DNA of 64,000 nucleotides. Origin: Palsa-883 sp963826975 (GTDB taxonomy: Bacteria; Pseudomonadota; Alphaproteobacteria; Acetobacterales; Acetobacteraceae). A program made the position numbers and the translations under genes. The DNA is taken from NCBI GenBank assembly GCA_963826975.1, contig CAWGZJ010000017.1, positions 116,777 to 180,776 on the forward strand, in the 5' to 3' direction. The number at the start of each line of letters is the position of its first letter. The first letter of the stretch is position 1. The notes beneath the pieces were generated by a model. The model was not told where the DNA came from, searched no databases, and saw only the letters and a program-made list of their open reading frames with translations. Positions 17,571-25,992 of the stretch are shown here, piece by piece.

Positions 17571-17867
17571 CTACTCCCAGTGCGCGGGCCGCCAGACCCA
17601 TTGGCCGGCCTGCGACGACCAGGCCCAGTGCCCGTCCATCCAGTGGTGGAAGCGCATTTCACGGATTACGTAGTGGCCACTGATCCACACATACTGCACG
17701 CCGTTCCAGTGCCAGTGTCCCGGCTCCCAGATGTAGCTATCGCCCGGCGGCGGCGGCGACGGCTCGTAGCGTGGCGGCGGCACCGGCCCGTATGGCATCG
17801 GCGGTTGCGCCAGCGCCGGGCCGGCGAGGCCAAGCGCAACAATTCCGATGGTCACCGCCCGTTTCAT
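17571..17867 (-). CDS. Small secreted aromatic-rich YXWXPGHW-type protein
   Basis: 98 aa with a signal peptide (MKRAVTIGIVALGLAGPALA), a Pro-rich stretch, and repeated Trp/His motifs (IWEPGHWHW, WISGHYV, WMDGHWAW, WRPAHWE). This is the WxxGxxW-like repeat seen in small periplasmic proteins of proteobacteria; function unknown. The start at 17867 is supported by a perfect AAGGAGG ribosome site. It is convergent with xthA. Confidence 0.8.
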   Translation of the reverse strand: MKRAVTIGIVALGLAGPALAQPPMPYGPVPPPRYEPSPPPPGDSYIWEPGHWHWNGVQYVWISGHYVIREMRFHHWMDGHWAWSSQAGQWVWRPAHWE

Positions 17868-18331
17868 GCCGGCCCTCCTTATACGAAGTCTTATAGCCGA
17901 GGCTACGTCCGGGCGGACCTTGTGACCGCGTCGGCGGCAGCATAGGACGCACGATTTATGGCGAAGCCTCGACGGGTCGTTTCGTAAGGTTTTCAATCCC
18001 GTCATGATGGTCCGTTCCAGCACCGCGGGCCGGACACTCCGCGGCGCGCGCAACTCTGATTTGGGCAGGCTGCGGCAATCCGATTTGTCATGGCCGAGAC
18101 CGACCATATCATAACGTTGTAGCAACACCGTTGTGCCACACCCAGAATTGCCGACATGGCACTGGCGACCGGGCGATGCGTGGAGTACCGGTGTCGACCC
18201 GCGACCACGGTTTGCGCCGGCGACAGCCAACGTTTGACCGACAGCGCCGTGCCACCAGCAGTCCGCCTTGATCGCGTACGAAACAGCCGCGCCGATCTCG
18301 CGCGCGATGTCAAACGCAGGAGGCAACGACC

Positions 18332-19150
18332 ACGCCGGGCGTCATCCTGACCGTGCTCGATCACCCTGAGGCAGCCAGCGGATTGCTGGCCGCCGCGGCG
18401 TGCCTCGCGGACCTCGCCGGCGGCACCCACATCAACGTTCTGGCGGCGCGCGTGCCGCCCGCGTCGACGATCATGCCCTCGGAAGAGGTGCTGACACGCC
18501 ACACCGAGACCCGCCTGCGCGCGCAGGAGACAACTAGGGTGGCCTCCTTGAAGGCGATGTTCGACGCCTGGAACGCGACCGCGGGACGGCCCCGCGGCTC
18601 GACCGAGTGGTTCGATCTCGAAGCTCCCGCCGATAGCCTGATCGCCGAATGGGGCAGGCGCGCCGACATCATCGTCATGCAACGACCGGAGCGCCGCGAG
18701 CATGGCGCGGCCTCGCAAGCGCTGTCGGCGGCATTGTTTGAAACGGATCGACCTGTGCTGGTTGTCCCGCCGGGTGCCGCAACGCCGTTCGGCCAACGCG
18801 TCGCGATTGCCTGGCGCGACGACCCACACGCCACCAGAGCGGTGCTGTCGGCCCTGCGCTACACCAGGCAAGATGCCAGCTTGCATCTGCTTGCCGGCAT
18901 GCGCCCCGGCGCGCCGGAGCCCGCGATCCCCGACATCCTGGTGGAACACGGCATCGCGGCCGAGCTGCATATCATCCTCATCGGCGAGGACCCGTTCGGC
19001 GGCACGCTGCTGGGCCGCGCGCACACGGTCGGCGCCGACATGCTGGTGATGGGTGCCTACGCCCACAGCCCGTTGCACGAACTGATCCTTGGGGGCGTCA
19101 CACGCTACCTCATTGCACATGCCGATCTGCCGGTTCTCATGCGTCATTAG
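18332..19150 (+). CDS. Universal stress protein (first of two), apparent ACG start
   Basis: A tandem-USP-type protein of about 272 aa; the second half ends GADMLVMGAYAHSPLHELILGGVTRYL, the family signature. The first clear start codon is GTG at 18353, but that removes the first beta strand. Upstream in frame, ACG at 18332 opens a product aligning residue for residue with its neighbour (M-P-G-VILTVLD versus M-A-E-VILAVLG), and AGGAGG stands exactly 8 bases before the ACG. I therefore annotate an ACG start. Stop and next start are 8 bp apart, so the pair is co-translated. The 464-bp spacer upstream (17868-18331) shows no gene; GTTGTAGCAAC at about 18116 is a short palindrome. Confidence 0.75.
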   Translation, partial: TPGVILTVLDHPEAASGLLAAAACLADLAGGTHINVLAARVPPASTIMPSEEVLTRHTETRLRAQETTRVASLKAMFDAWNATAGRPRGSTEWFDLEAPADSLIAEWGRRADIIVMQRPERREHGAASQALSAALFETDRPVLVVPPGAATPFGQRVAIAWRDDPHATRAVLSALRYTRQDASLHLLAGMRPGAPEPAIPDILVEHGIAAELHIILIGEDPFGGTLLGRAHTVGADMLVMGAYAHSPLHELILGGVTRYLIAHADLPVLMRH

Positions 19151-19158
19151 GATTGACC

Positions 19159-20061
19159 ATGGCGGAGGTGATCCTGGCCGTGCTTGGACGCCGACAAACG
19201 GCCCACGCTGTGCTGGACGCCGCCCGTCGCCTCGCCGCCCTGGTTGGCCGGGCGAGCATCGTCGTCCTGGCGGTCGACGCACCACCGCCGGCCTTTCCCC
19301 TCGCCGCCGAGGCCTTGATGGCGGAACTGGGGGATGTCGCGGCCTCACGCCGGCGCGACCGCAGGCGCATCGCATCGCTCCGGGCAGGCTTCGATGCCTG
19401 GGCCAGCGGCGCGCGGCAGGCAGGCGTCGCAGTGCAATGGAACGAGGTCGAGGGCGCCGAGATGGAAGTTGTCGAGGCGCACGGCCGCCGGGCGGACTTC
19501 GTCGTCATTGCGCGGCCGACGGAAGACGACGATGCGCCGACCCGGCATGGGTTTCAGGCCGCGTTGCTTCACACCGAGCGCCCGGTGCTGGTCGTGCCGG
19601 AGGCACGCGTTGTGGGGACCGTGCCGGAGGCGCACGCTGCACAGACCGTGCCGCAGGCGCGCGCCGCGGAGACCGCGCCGAATGACAAGTCCGCGCGGTT
19701 GGGACGCTGTGTTGCCATCGCGTGGCGTGACGACAGCCGCACCGCAAAGGCGGTGATCCCGGCGCTGCGCCTGCTGGGTAGTGCGGAGCAGGTGCATCTG
19801 CTGGCGGGGGTGCGCGAGAAGGCGGCAACCCCTGTCATTCCCGCGGTGCTGCGGGACCACGGGATCAGTGCCAGCCTGCACGTCCTGCCGATCGGGCAGG
19901 AGGCGTTCGGCAAGGCACTGCTGCAGAAGGCGCATGAACTCGGCGCCGATATGCTCGTGATGGGCGCCTACGCCCACCGTCCCCTGCGTGAAGCGATCTT
20001 CGGCGGAGTGACGAGGTACATGCTCGATCACTCCGACGTGCCGGTGCTGATGCGGCATTAA
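19159..20061 (+). CDS. Universal stress protein (second of two)
   Basis: 300 aa, paralogous to the preceding gene along its whole length and ending GADMLVMGAYAHRPLREAIFGGVTRYM. USPs bind nucleotides and are induced by stress or low oxygen; the substrate here is unknown. It differs from its paralogue by an inserted repeat of about 27 residues in the linker between the two USP halves. ATG at 19159 is preceded by an AGGA that overlaps the upstream stop region. Confidence 0.9.
   Translation: MAEVILAVLGRRQTAHAVLDAARRLAALVGRASIVVLAVDAPPPAFPLAAEALMAELGDVAASRRRDRRRIASLRAGFDAWASGARQAGVAVQWNEVEGAEMEVVEAHGRRADFVVIARPTEDDDAPTRHGFQAALLHTERPVLVVPEARVVGTVPEAHAAQTVPQARAAETAPNDKSARLGRCVAIAWRDDSRTAKAVIPALRLLGSAEQVHLLAGVREKAATPVIPAVLRDHGISASLHVLPIGQEAFGKALLQKAHELGADMLVMGAYAHRPLREAIFGGVTRYMLDHSDVPVLMRH
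19594..19674. repeat. Three 27-bp in-frame repeats inside the second USP gene
   Basis: Units at 19594, 19621 and 19648 each begin GTGCCGGAGGC (or CAGGC) and encode VPEARVVGT, VPEAHAAQT and VPQARAAET. They lie between the two USP halves; the paralogue lacks them. Confidence 0.9.
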
Positions 20062-20160
20062 ACGTGTTGGGGGACATGTGTTCGGGGGAGTGCCGCCCAG
20101 GGCAATCGACTGACCAGCGCAAAGACCGACGAGACCGCGGCGCCACAAGACAGTCGCAGG

Positions 20161-21183
20161 TCATGCGATGGGGGCACGTGCCGGAGCCCGGTGCAGGTGC
20201 CGTTGCAGACTCTTCCAGCGCCGGCGCGCCGCGCGGTTGAGCAGCGCGGCCGGCGCCGCGTCGGAAACCGCCGGGTCGCGTTCTGGTGCATGGGCTTTTG
20301 CAGACTGTTGGATCGGGCCGCCAGCCATGGCGCGCGCCGCGACCGGGCTGACGCCGCTCCAGTCGGCGGCGGGTTCAGGTGCATGGGCTTTTGCCTGCGT
20401 GGCCGCCGGCGCGGCGGGTGACGCGGCCAAGGCAGCGGCGTCCATGTCGCAGGCGCACACTGGTGCATGGGCTTTTGTCGCACAGTCCGGGGAGACGCCG
20501 CCCGCCACGCCCCTGCCCGCCCGCCCCATGAGCGTTGGGACAAGCTGGGAAAGGAGAAAATTCTCCCCCTCCCCTTGAGGGAGGGGGTTGGGGGGAGCGG
20601 TCGGGGCACGCGAACCTTCCGTGTGACCCCGGCACCGACCCCCGCCCGCCCGCCCCGCCCTCCCCGCCTCCGCGATCGCCAACCGCCACGGTGCCAGCGC
20701 CTCCGCCTCCGCCCGCAGCACGGCGCTATCCTCCGCCGGGGTCAGCCCGCCGGTCGGCGGGAGCGGCGGCATCAGCTCCGACGGCACCTGCCACAGGCGC
20801 GCAGCAAAGTCCGGCGGCAGCAGGTCCACGCAGCACACCGCCGCGTTGCCCACCTGGCCGCGCCGCAGCGCGGTGAGGCTGTAGCGGATGCGCGCCCGCA
20901 TCTCCGCGCCGTAGCCGCCGTGGATGGTGCGGGCGGTGCGCAGCCGCGCCGTCCCCTCTTCGGTGCGCGGGCCGGTGCTGCGCCCGCCATGCCTGCGGCA
21001 GCGCAATTTGCCGTGGATCGCGGGCGCGCGGCACGGGCAGCCGCCGCGGGTGCGCGCGCCGCAGCGCAGCGAAAGCCCGAGGTCCGGGTTGCCGCGCCGT
21101 TTGCCCGCGAGCGGCGGCGCGGAATCGAGGCAGGCTGGCGGGCCGGCCGGCACAGCGGTGGCGGCGGGTGATGGCTGCGACAT
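20161..21183 (-). CDS. HGGxSTG-domain protein of unknown function
   Basis: The N-terminal third carries CGARTRGGCPCRAPAIHGK followed by RRHGGRSTGPRTEEG, the HGGxSTG motif of an uncharacterised alphaproteobacterial family. The second half is low-complexity and made partly of dispersed DNA repeats: a CCCCTCCCC-TTGAGGGAGGGG palindrome is translated in frame, and KAHAP occurs three times. The true protein may be shorter than 340 aa, the rest being repeat read-through. The start at 21183 has CAGGA nine bases upstream; 21225 is the alternative. Spacer 21184-21550 shows no other gene. Confidence 0.6.
   Translation of the reverse strand: MSQPSPAATAVPAGPPACLDSAPPLAGKRRGNPDLGLSLRCGARTRGGCPCRAPAIHGKLRCRRHGGRSTGPRTEEGTARLRTARTIHGGYGAEMRARIRYSLTALRRGQVGNAAVCCVDLLPPDFAARLWQVPSELMPPLPPTGGLTPAEDSAVLRAEAEALAPWRLAIAEAGRAGRAGGGRCRGHTEGSRAPTAPPNPLPQGEGENFLLSQLVPTLMGRAGRGVAGGVSPDCATKAHAPVCACDMDAAALAASPAAPAATQAKAHAPEPAADWSGVSPVAARAMAGGPIQQSAKAHAPERDPAVSDAAPAALLNRAARRRWKSLQRHLHRAPARAPIA
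20285..20477. repeat. Three dispersed copies of a 16-bp motif
   Basis: GGTGCATGGGCTTTTG occurs identically at 20285, 20378 and 20462, separated by about 80-90 bp of unrelated GC-rich sequence. On the gene strand each encodes KAHAP. The first copy continues into GCAGACTGTTG, which also occurs at 38935, 39086 and 39100. Confidence 0.9.
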
Positions 21184-21550
21184 GGATGCGATCCTGGTAA
21201 ACGTCCCAAGCGCTAAGGGTATCATTTCCTAGGAAAGAAAGCAACGACTGGGTGGTGGGTGTGCGGCAGTCGGGTGCTGCCGCTTTCGCTGTCATTGCGG
21301 GCGCAGCAAAGTGGCCCCCCCGTGGTTGCGGGTCGTAGGTCGGTTTGAATGTGCGCGGTCGGTGGTTACGGGAGGTAGGACGCTCGGGTCGCCAACGACC
21401 GATATGCGCCCTTATCGGTCGCCCTCGGGGTCAGTTAATACCGCCTCAGAAGTTGCCATTCAGGTAGCCGATCCCCATACCCACCGCACTTGATTTGCAA
21501 GCGGTTCAGGTTGAAGCGTTGGTTCCGGTTTCCAATGGTGAGGAACGCCC

Positions 21551-23047
21551 ATGCATGATGAGATTAGTCGACTGCTTGCCACCCAGAAGGTCGTGCCTTT
21601 CCTCGGTGCTGGCATCTCACGCCAGCAGCTCGGCTTCGCCGCGCCGGGCCTACGTAACCGTCTTGCGAAAACCATGGCAGAGCCACCGCACCAAGATACA
21701 GACCTCGCTGCCGTGGCACAACTCATCGAAGACCGTATTGGTGAAAACAACTTCGCTGCCGAGCTCCGTAAGCACCTTCAACGGAACGAATTCAACGACA
21801 CGTTGGCAACGACCCATTTACTCGTGCTGAGCTTGGACTGCGGCGTTGTGTACACCACCAACCAAGATAATCTCTACGAACTCGCGTGTGCTCGCTACAA
21901 ACGACCGCACAGGGTGGTTGTCACGATCAAAGATATAGCTGACGCAGGGCCGGGCGAGCGGCTTTACATCAAGTTCCACGGTGACCCAAGCGTTCCCGCT
22001 TCGCTTGTTTTCACGACGAACTCCTACAAGCGGCGGATGCATGGGCCAGAGAATTTCCTGGATATCCGGCTGCGGTCCGACCTACTCGGGAAGGGACTTC
22101 TTTTCATCGGCTACAGCATGCAGGACGAGAACTTGCGGGAGCTTATGCAGCAAATCCAGCGCGCATACCACGGCGCAACGCCTGCTTCCTACCTAATAGC
22201 GTACGATCACCAGCCGGAGATGGAGCGGCTGACCGGGGAGTTTGGAATACGCATTGTGAACCCGAGGGCGCTCATCCCAGACAGTCAAAGCAATGCAGAA
22301 GCCTTCGAGCGATGGCTGCAACTGCTGTGCGACACAACTATGCAGCACCAGACGAGGCGAGCACTAGGTGAACTTTTCACATCAGAATTGCCCACTCCTG
22401 TCCTAATCGAACACCAGCTCAATGCGCTGGAATACGTTGCCAAAAGCGAGGGCGTAGCCTCCGCGTTGAAAGCGTTTCGCTCCAGCGTGGACACCGCATT
22501 TATACCCGATCATTTGCAAAGGCGAGTGGCCGAGGTCGTGGTCGTCATTGCCGAGAAGATCGTCAATGTCGAAGAGATTAGGGATCTGAAGGCAGCTCTC
22601 TTCAACATGTTTCTGAACCCAGAGCATGCTTTACTCGCCATGGCTGCGTTTATGGCGGCCTGCAATATCCGCAACGTCACGACAGGGTTCGATGGCTCTT
22701 ACGCTATCGTATCATCTGTTATGCATGAGGAGTTCTGGCCCATAGCGGCAGCCAACGCTATCGAGATGCTCCTCGGCGGTGGATATGAAATCAGCGATGG
22801 CTTCCGTCAGTTCGCCGACTACTGGTTCAAGGACTTTGGGGGTCTGAGTGACGATATTCGGCCTTGGGTTGCCCAACAGATTGAAAGAGGCTGGAAGGGG
22901 TCGGGGAGAGAGTCTCCCTCGGCACAAGCAGCCCGTCTTGGGCCCAACTACAAGCCTCCATTCCACGTAAGACGTTTTCGCGATATAGTGAATAGCGTTG
23001 AGCAAATTTTTCCTAAACGGCTAAATCTACCAAAACGAACTCTCTAG
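21551..23047 (+). CDS. SIR2-like domain protein, candidate defence effector
   Basis: 498 aa. The N-terminal half is a SIR2-like NAD-binding domain: FLGAGIS (residues 17-23), YTTNQD (101-106), KFHGD with the likely catalytic His143, and FIGYSMQDENL (185-195). The C-terminal 250 residues are helical and unrecognised. Bacterial SIR2 proteins of this shape are often NAD-depleting anti-phage effectors, but no partner typical of Thoeris, DSR or Avs is seen. GAGGA lies 7 bases before the ATG. Base composition is visibly lower in GC than on either side, and the next gene is a protease, so the pair looks acquired. Soluble; no signal or membrane segment. Confidence 0.85.
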   Translation: MHDEISRLLATQKVVPFLGAGISRQQLGFAAPGLRNRLAKTMAEPPHQDTDLAAVAQLIEDRIGENNFAAELRKHLQRNEFNDTLATTHLLVLSLDCGVVYTTNQDNLYELACARYKRPHRVVVTIKDIADAGPGERLYIKFHGDPSVPASLVFTTNSYKRRMHGPENFLDIRLRSDLLGKGLLFIGYSMQDENLRELMQQIQRAYHGATPASYLIAYDHQPEMERLTGEFGIRIVNPRALIPDSQSNAEAFERWLQLLCDTTMQHQTRRALGELFTSELPTPVLIEHQLNALEYVAKSEGVASALKAFRSSVDTAFIPDHLQRRVAEVVVVIAEKIVNVEEIRDLKAALFNMFLNPEHALLAMAAFMAACNIRNVTTGFDGSYAIVSSVMHEEFWPIAAANAIEMLLGGGYEISDGFRQFADYWFKDFGGLSDDIRPWVAQQIERGWKGSGRESPSAQAARLGPNYKPPFHVRRFRDIVNSVEQIFPKRLNLPKRTL

Positions 23048-23250
23048 GCTAATCTGCAACGATCATCACGATTCCGTCCTGACAGAGGGCCGCCTGCTTC
23101 CGACCAACTAATGCTGTTTCGCGCCCATCGCGGTCATCTAGCCAAAGAGGGTGGCGATCCACAAGCAGTCGTAACCTCCGATGCAAAATCGGCGAAAGTC
23201 ATTCATCGAGCTCGTTTGGCATTATGTGGATCAGCCGCTTTGTCAGAAAG

Positions 23251-23979
23251 TCAAAGTTGGTTAGGATATATCAGGAAACTGAGCTTAGATGATCCCGCAT
23301 GCACGGCTTCCACCAACTTGATGATGTGAAAAATATCGATGTACCAGAGGATCGCGTTGCCGAGATCGTTCAAACCAGCTCGGACGACCATGCCGCAAAG
23401 CCGGCCTTTGGTTTCGTCAAAAACCGGTGCGCCGCTAATGCCGTCTAGGCTGTAGAAGTTATGGCCGGCATAGGTTGCGAGGGCTTGCCGGAGAAACGGG
23501 TCTAACGACCTTGGACCCACATCATGGAATTGCAAGTCGCAATATCCGCCTGTGATGCTTTCGGCTTCGCAATCGACGAGAGTTTTCGTGCTTAGGAAGC
23601 CGTAGACCTTCAGTATATGGGCGGTGTCGCTCGTCCCTGCCGTACCCGGACCGATAACATACGCCGTGCCGCCGAAGAACTCCGGGCCAATCTCATCCGA
23701 AAAGCAGATGAGAGCAATGTCTTGAAGTTCACTCTCTGGGTCGTCGATCCGCGCAACCCTCTCAATAGAGGCGGGGCGCATACCAATTGCCAGAACGGGG
23801 CTAGGCGCGACGAATAGCTGACTGGCGCCCTCATCGCCGATGACGTGCCTGCAAGTTAGGCCGTAACACCTGCCCCCGAAATTAACGACAAAGAGAGAGC
23901 CCCCGTGGGAGTAGGGCCATTCTTCGCAATCGGTCTGATACAGGACCGGCCTAACCGCTGCTTTGATATCCTGTCGCAT
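23251..23979 (-). CDS. Cytoplasmic trypsin-like serine protease
   Basis: 242 aa of chymotrypsin-fold type. The triad is visible: His45 in LTCRHVIGD, Asp87 in LQDIALICF, Ser182 in GISGAPVFD. There is no signal peptide, so it probably acts in the cytoplasm, unlike most bacterial trypsin-like enzymes. It faces the SIR2 gene tail to tail with a 200-bp gap and shares its lower GC content. Trypsin-like peptidases occur in several anti-phage systems as sensors or effectors; that role here is inference. The start could be ATG 23979 or GTG 23991. Confidence 0.8.
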   Translation of the reverse strand: MRQDIKAAVRPVLYQTDCEEWPYSHGGSLFVVNFGGRCYGLTCRHVIGDEGASQLFVAPSPVLAIGMRPASIERVARIDDPESELQDIALICFSDEIGPEFFGGTAYVIGPGTAGTSDTAHILKVYGFLSTKTLVDCEAESITGGYCDLQFHDVGPRSLDPFLRQALATYAGHNFYSLDGISGAPVFDETKGRLCGMVVRAGLNDLGNAILWYIDIFHIIKLVEAVHAGSSKLSFLIYPNQL

Positions 23980-23991
23980 AATGCACCACAC

Positions 23992-24608
23992 CTTGAAGGA
24001 GGAATTAGTCCGACTTCGGTCGGGTCCGCTGACCTTGCAGCGGCCTATCGTACGCTAGTTGCTCGCGAGATAGCGGTTTCGCCACCATTTCTGCGAGCCC
24101 GCAACGTGATGATACCGAACGTCTGTTTCCTTGGGTAGTGTGCTCCAAAGCGGAATGGCAGCAAACGGCCGATTGTGACCGATCAGGTAGCGGCTTCGAA
24201 CTACTGCTCCGGGTCGAATCCGGCGGTTCAAAAGCGACCCGGCTACCGCCGCTCTGGATTGAAGGACAACCCTCAATTCGACCCCCTACCGTGGTTGCGC
24301 ACGCCGCAGGGGATTGCCGCGCGTACCCTCGGTCTTGACCCTTGGGGTTGCTTCGCGCCTCGCGATGACAGGCAGCCCGCTCTCGCCCGCGGTCACTCGA
24401 TCACCGCACAGTCCCGCAACGGCCACATTGAACCGAGCCGACGATCGCTCTACCATGCGAGCCACATGGGGATGGGGTTCCCCAGAACCGCCCGACAGGG
24501 CTGATGACCCCTACCGCCGACAGCATGCGGTGGGGTCGATTGTCTCCTTCGCATCCAGGTTGAACCGCAGTGGCGGGTCGCCCGCCACGGAACGCCAAGG
24601 AGAACGCA
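23992..24608. other. Gene-free decayed segment
   Basis: No supportable coding frame. It contains the common dispersed phrase GCTTCGCGCCTCGCGATGACAG near 24345. CCGTGGTTGCG occurs at 24289 and also at 21320, so the SIR2/protease insert is loosely bracketed by an 11-bp direct repeat that could be chance. Confidence 0.4.
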
Positions 24609-25796
24609 ATGGCCGCCGTCTGGCTTGCATCTTCTCTGTGGATCGGGCTCGCACTCGTCGCCTCCGTGCTGTCGATCTGGGTCTCGATATCCGTCGCACT
24701 GGTGGAAATCGTGGTCGGCGCCTTCGCCGGCAATCTCATCGGGCTGCCGCTCGCGCCCTGGGTCAATTTCCTCGCCGGCTTCGGTGCCATCCTGCTGACC
24801 TTCCTGGCCGGGGCCGAGATCGATCCGCAAGTGGTACGCAGGCATTTCTGGTCGAGCATGAGCATCGGCGTCATCAGCTTCTTCGCACCCTACCTGGGCG
24901 TGCTGTTCCTGGCGCACTACGCGGTGGGCTGGCCCTGGCCGCAGGCTCAGATCGCCGGGATATCGATGTCCACGACCTCGGTCGCGGTGGTCTACGCGGT
25001 GATGGTCGAGACCGGCTTCAACCGGACCGACCTCGGCAAGATCATCCTCGCGGCGTGTTTTGTGACAGACCTGGGCACGGTGCTGGCGCTTGGGCTGGTG
25101 TTCGCCAACTACAATGTGTGGCTCGCGACCTTCGTCGGCGTCACCGCGGTGGCGCTGTTCCTTATCCCGCGATACGCGCCAAGATTGTTCGCGATGCTGG
25201 GCGAGCGGGTCAGCGAGCCGCAGACCAAGTTCGTGGCGCTGGTTCTGCTGTTCCTCGGCGGCCTGGCCAGCGTCGCCGGCAGTGAGGCCGTGTTGCCCGC
25301 CTACCTCGTCGGCATCGCGCTGGCGCCCACCTTCGTGAAGGACCGCGAACTGCCGCACCGCATGCGTATCGTGGCGTTCTCCATTCTGACGCCGTTCTAT
25401 TTCCTCAAGGCGGGTTCGCTGGTGGAAGCGCGCGCGGTGGTCGCCGGCGGCGGGCTGATCCTGTTCTTCCTGGCGATCAAGATGGTCACCAAGTTCGTGG
25501 GTATCCTGCCGGTGACACGGTTGTTTCGGTTCAAGCCGCGCGACGGCATGTACACCACGTTGCTGATGTCGACCGGGCTGACATTCGGCAGCATTTCGGC
25601 GTTGTATGGGCTGACCAACAACATCATCGACCAGCAACAGTACACCATTCTGGTAACGGCGGTGATCCTCAGCGCGGTGGTGCCGACCTTGATCGCCCAG
25701 CGATGGTTCCAGCCCCGGCCTGTCGAGTATCCGGATGACGAAGCCGCACTCGACGCCGAGGCATCGGTTGCCCCGGTGCCAGTCCAGGGCAGGTAG
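24609..25796 (+). CDS. Cation/proton antiporter (CPA2-type)
   Basis: 395 aa with about 11-12 membrane helices and the Na+/H+ exchanger fold. Recognisable parts are FLAGAEIDPQVVRRH, the discontinuous-helix region AGISMSTTSVAVVYAVMVETG, and CFVTDLGTVLALGL with the likely ion-binding Asp. It lacks the RCK/TrkA-N domain of KefB/KefC. AAGGAG 7 bases before ATG 24609 fixes the start. Exchanged ion not predictable. Confidence 0.88.
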   Translation: MAAVWLASSLWIGLALVASVLSIWVSISVALVEIVVGAFAGNLIGLPLAPWVNFLAGFGAILLTFLAGAEIDPQVVRRHFWSSMSIGVISFFAPYLGVLFLAHYAVGWPWPQAQIAGISMSTTSVAVVYAVMVETGFNRTDLGKIILAACFVTDLGTVLALGLVFANYNVWLATFVGVTAVALFLIPRYAPRLFAMLGERVSEPQTKFVALVLLFLGGLASVAGSEAVLPAYLVGIALAPTFVKDRELPHRMRIVAFSILTPFYFLKAGSLVEARAVVAGGGLILFFLAIKMVTKFVGILPVTRLFRFKPRDGMYTTLLMSTGLTFGSISALYGLTNNIIDQQQYTILVTAVILSAVVPTLIAQRWFQPRPVEYPDDEAALDAEASVAPVPVQGR

Positions 25797-25846
25797 GAAA
25801 TTCCGTCCGCTTATACCAATCGGCTAAAAGAACGACTCTCCACCCG

Positions 25847-25990
25847 TCATGACCGGCCCCCAGGTCAAACGCCCGAAAAGATTGACCCACCGGCGCTGTC
25901 CACACTCCGTCATGCCGGCGAAGGCCGGTATCCACGACTTTTTCTTTGCTTCGACAAAGGCAAATCGTGGATGCCGGCCCTGCCCGGGCC
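25847..25990. repeat. Palindromic dispersed element between convergent genes
   Basis: A GTCATGCCGGCGAAGG end and the TATCCACGACTTT...AATCGTGGATGCCGG stem are visible. It ends 2 bp from the ilvD stop, so it fills the gap between the antiporter and ilvD and may act as a bidirectional 3' hairpin. Same family as the copies at 0.76, 33.2 and 54.3 kb. Confidence 0.75.
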
Positions 25991-25992
25991 GG

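Noticed and set aside
21320..24299. Target-site duplication CCGTGGTTGCG around the SIR2/protease insert
   Set aside because: Only 11 bases, in GC-rich sequence, with no transposase or inverted ends; too weak to call an attachment or insertion site.
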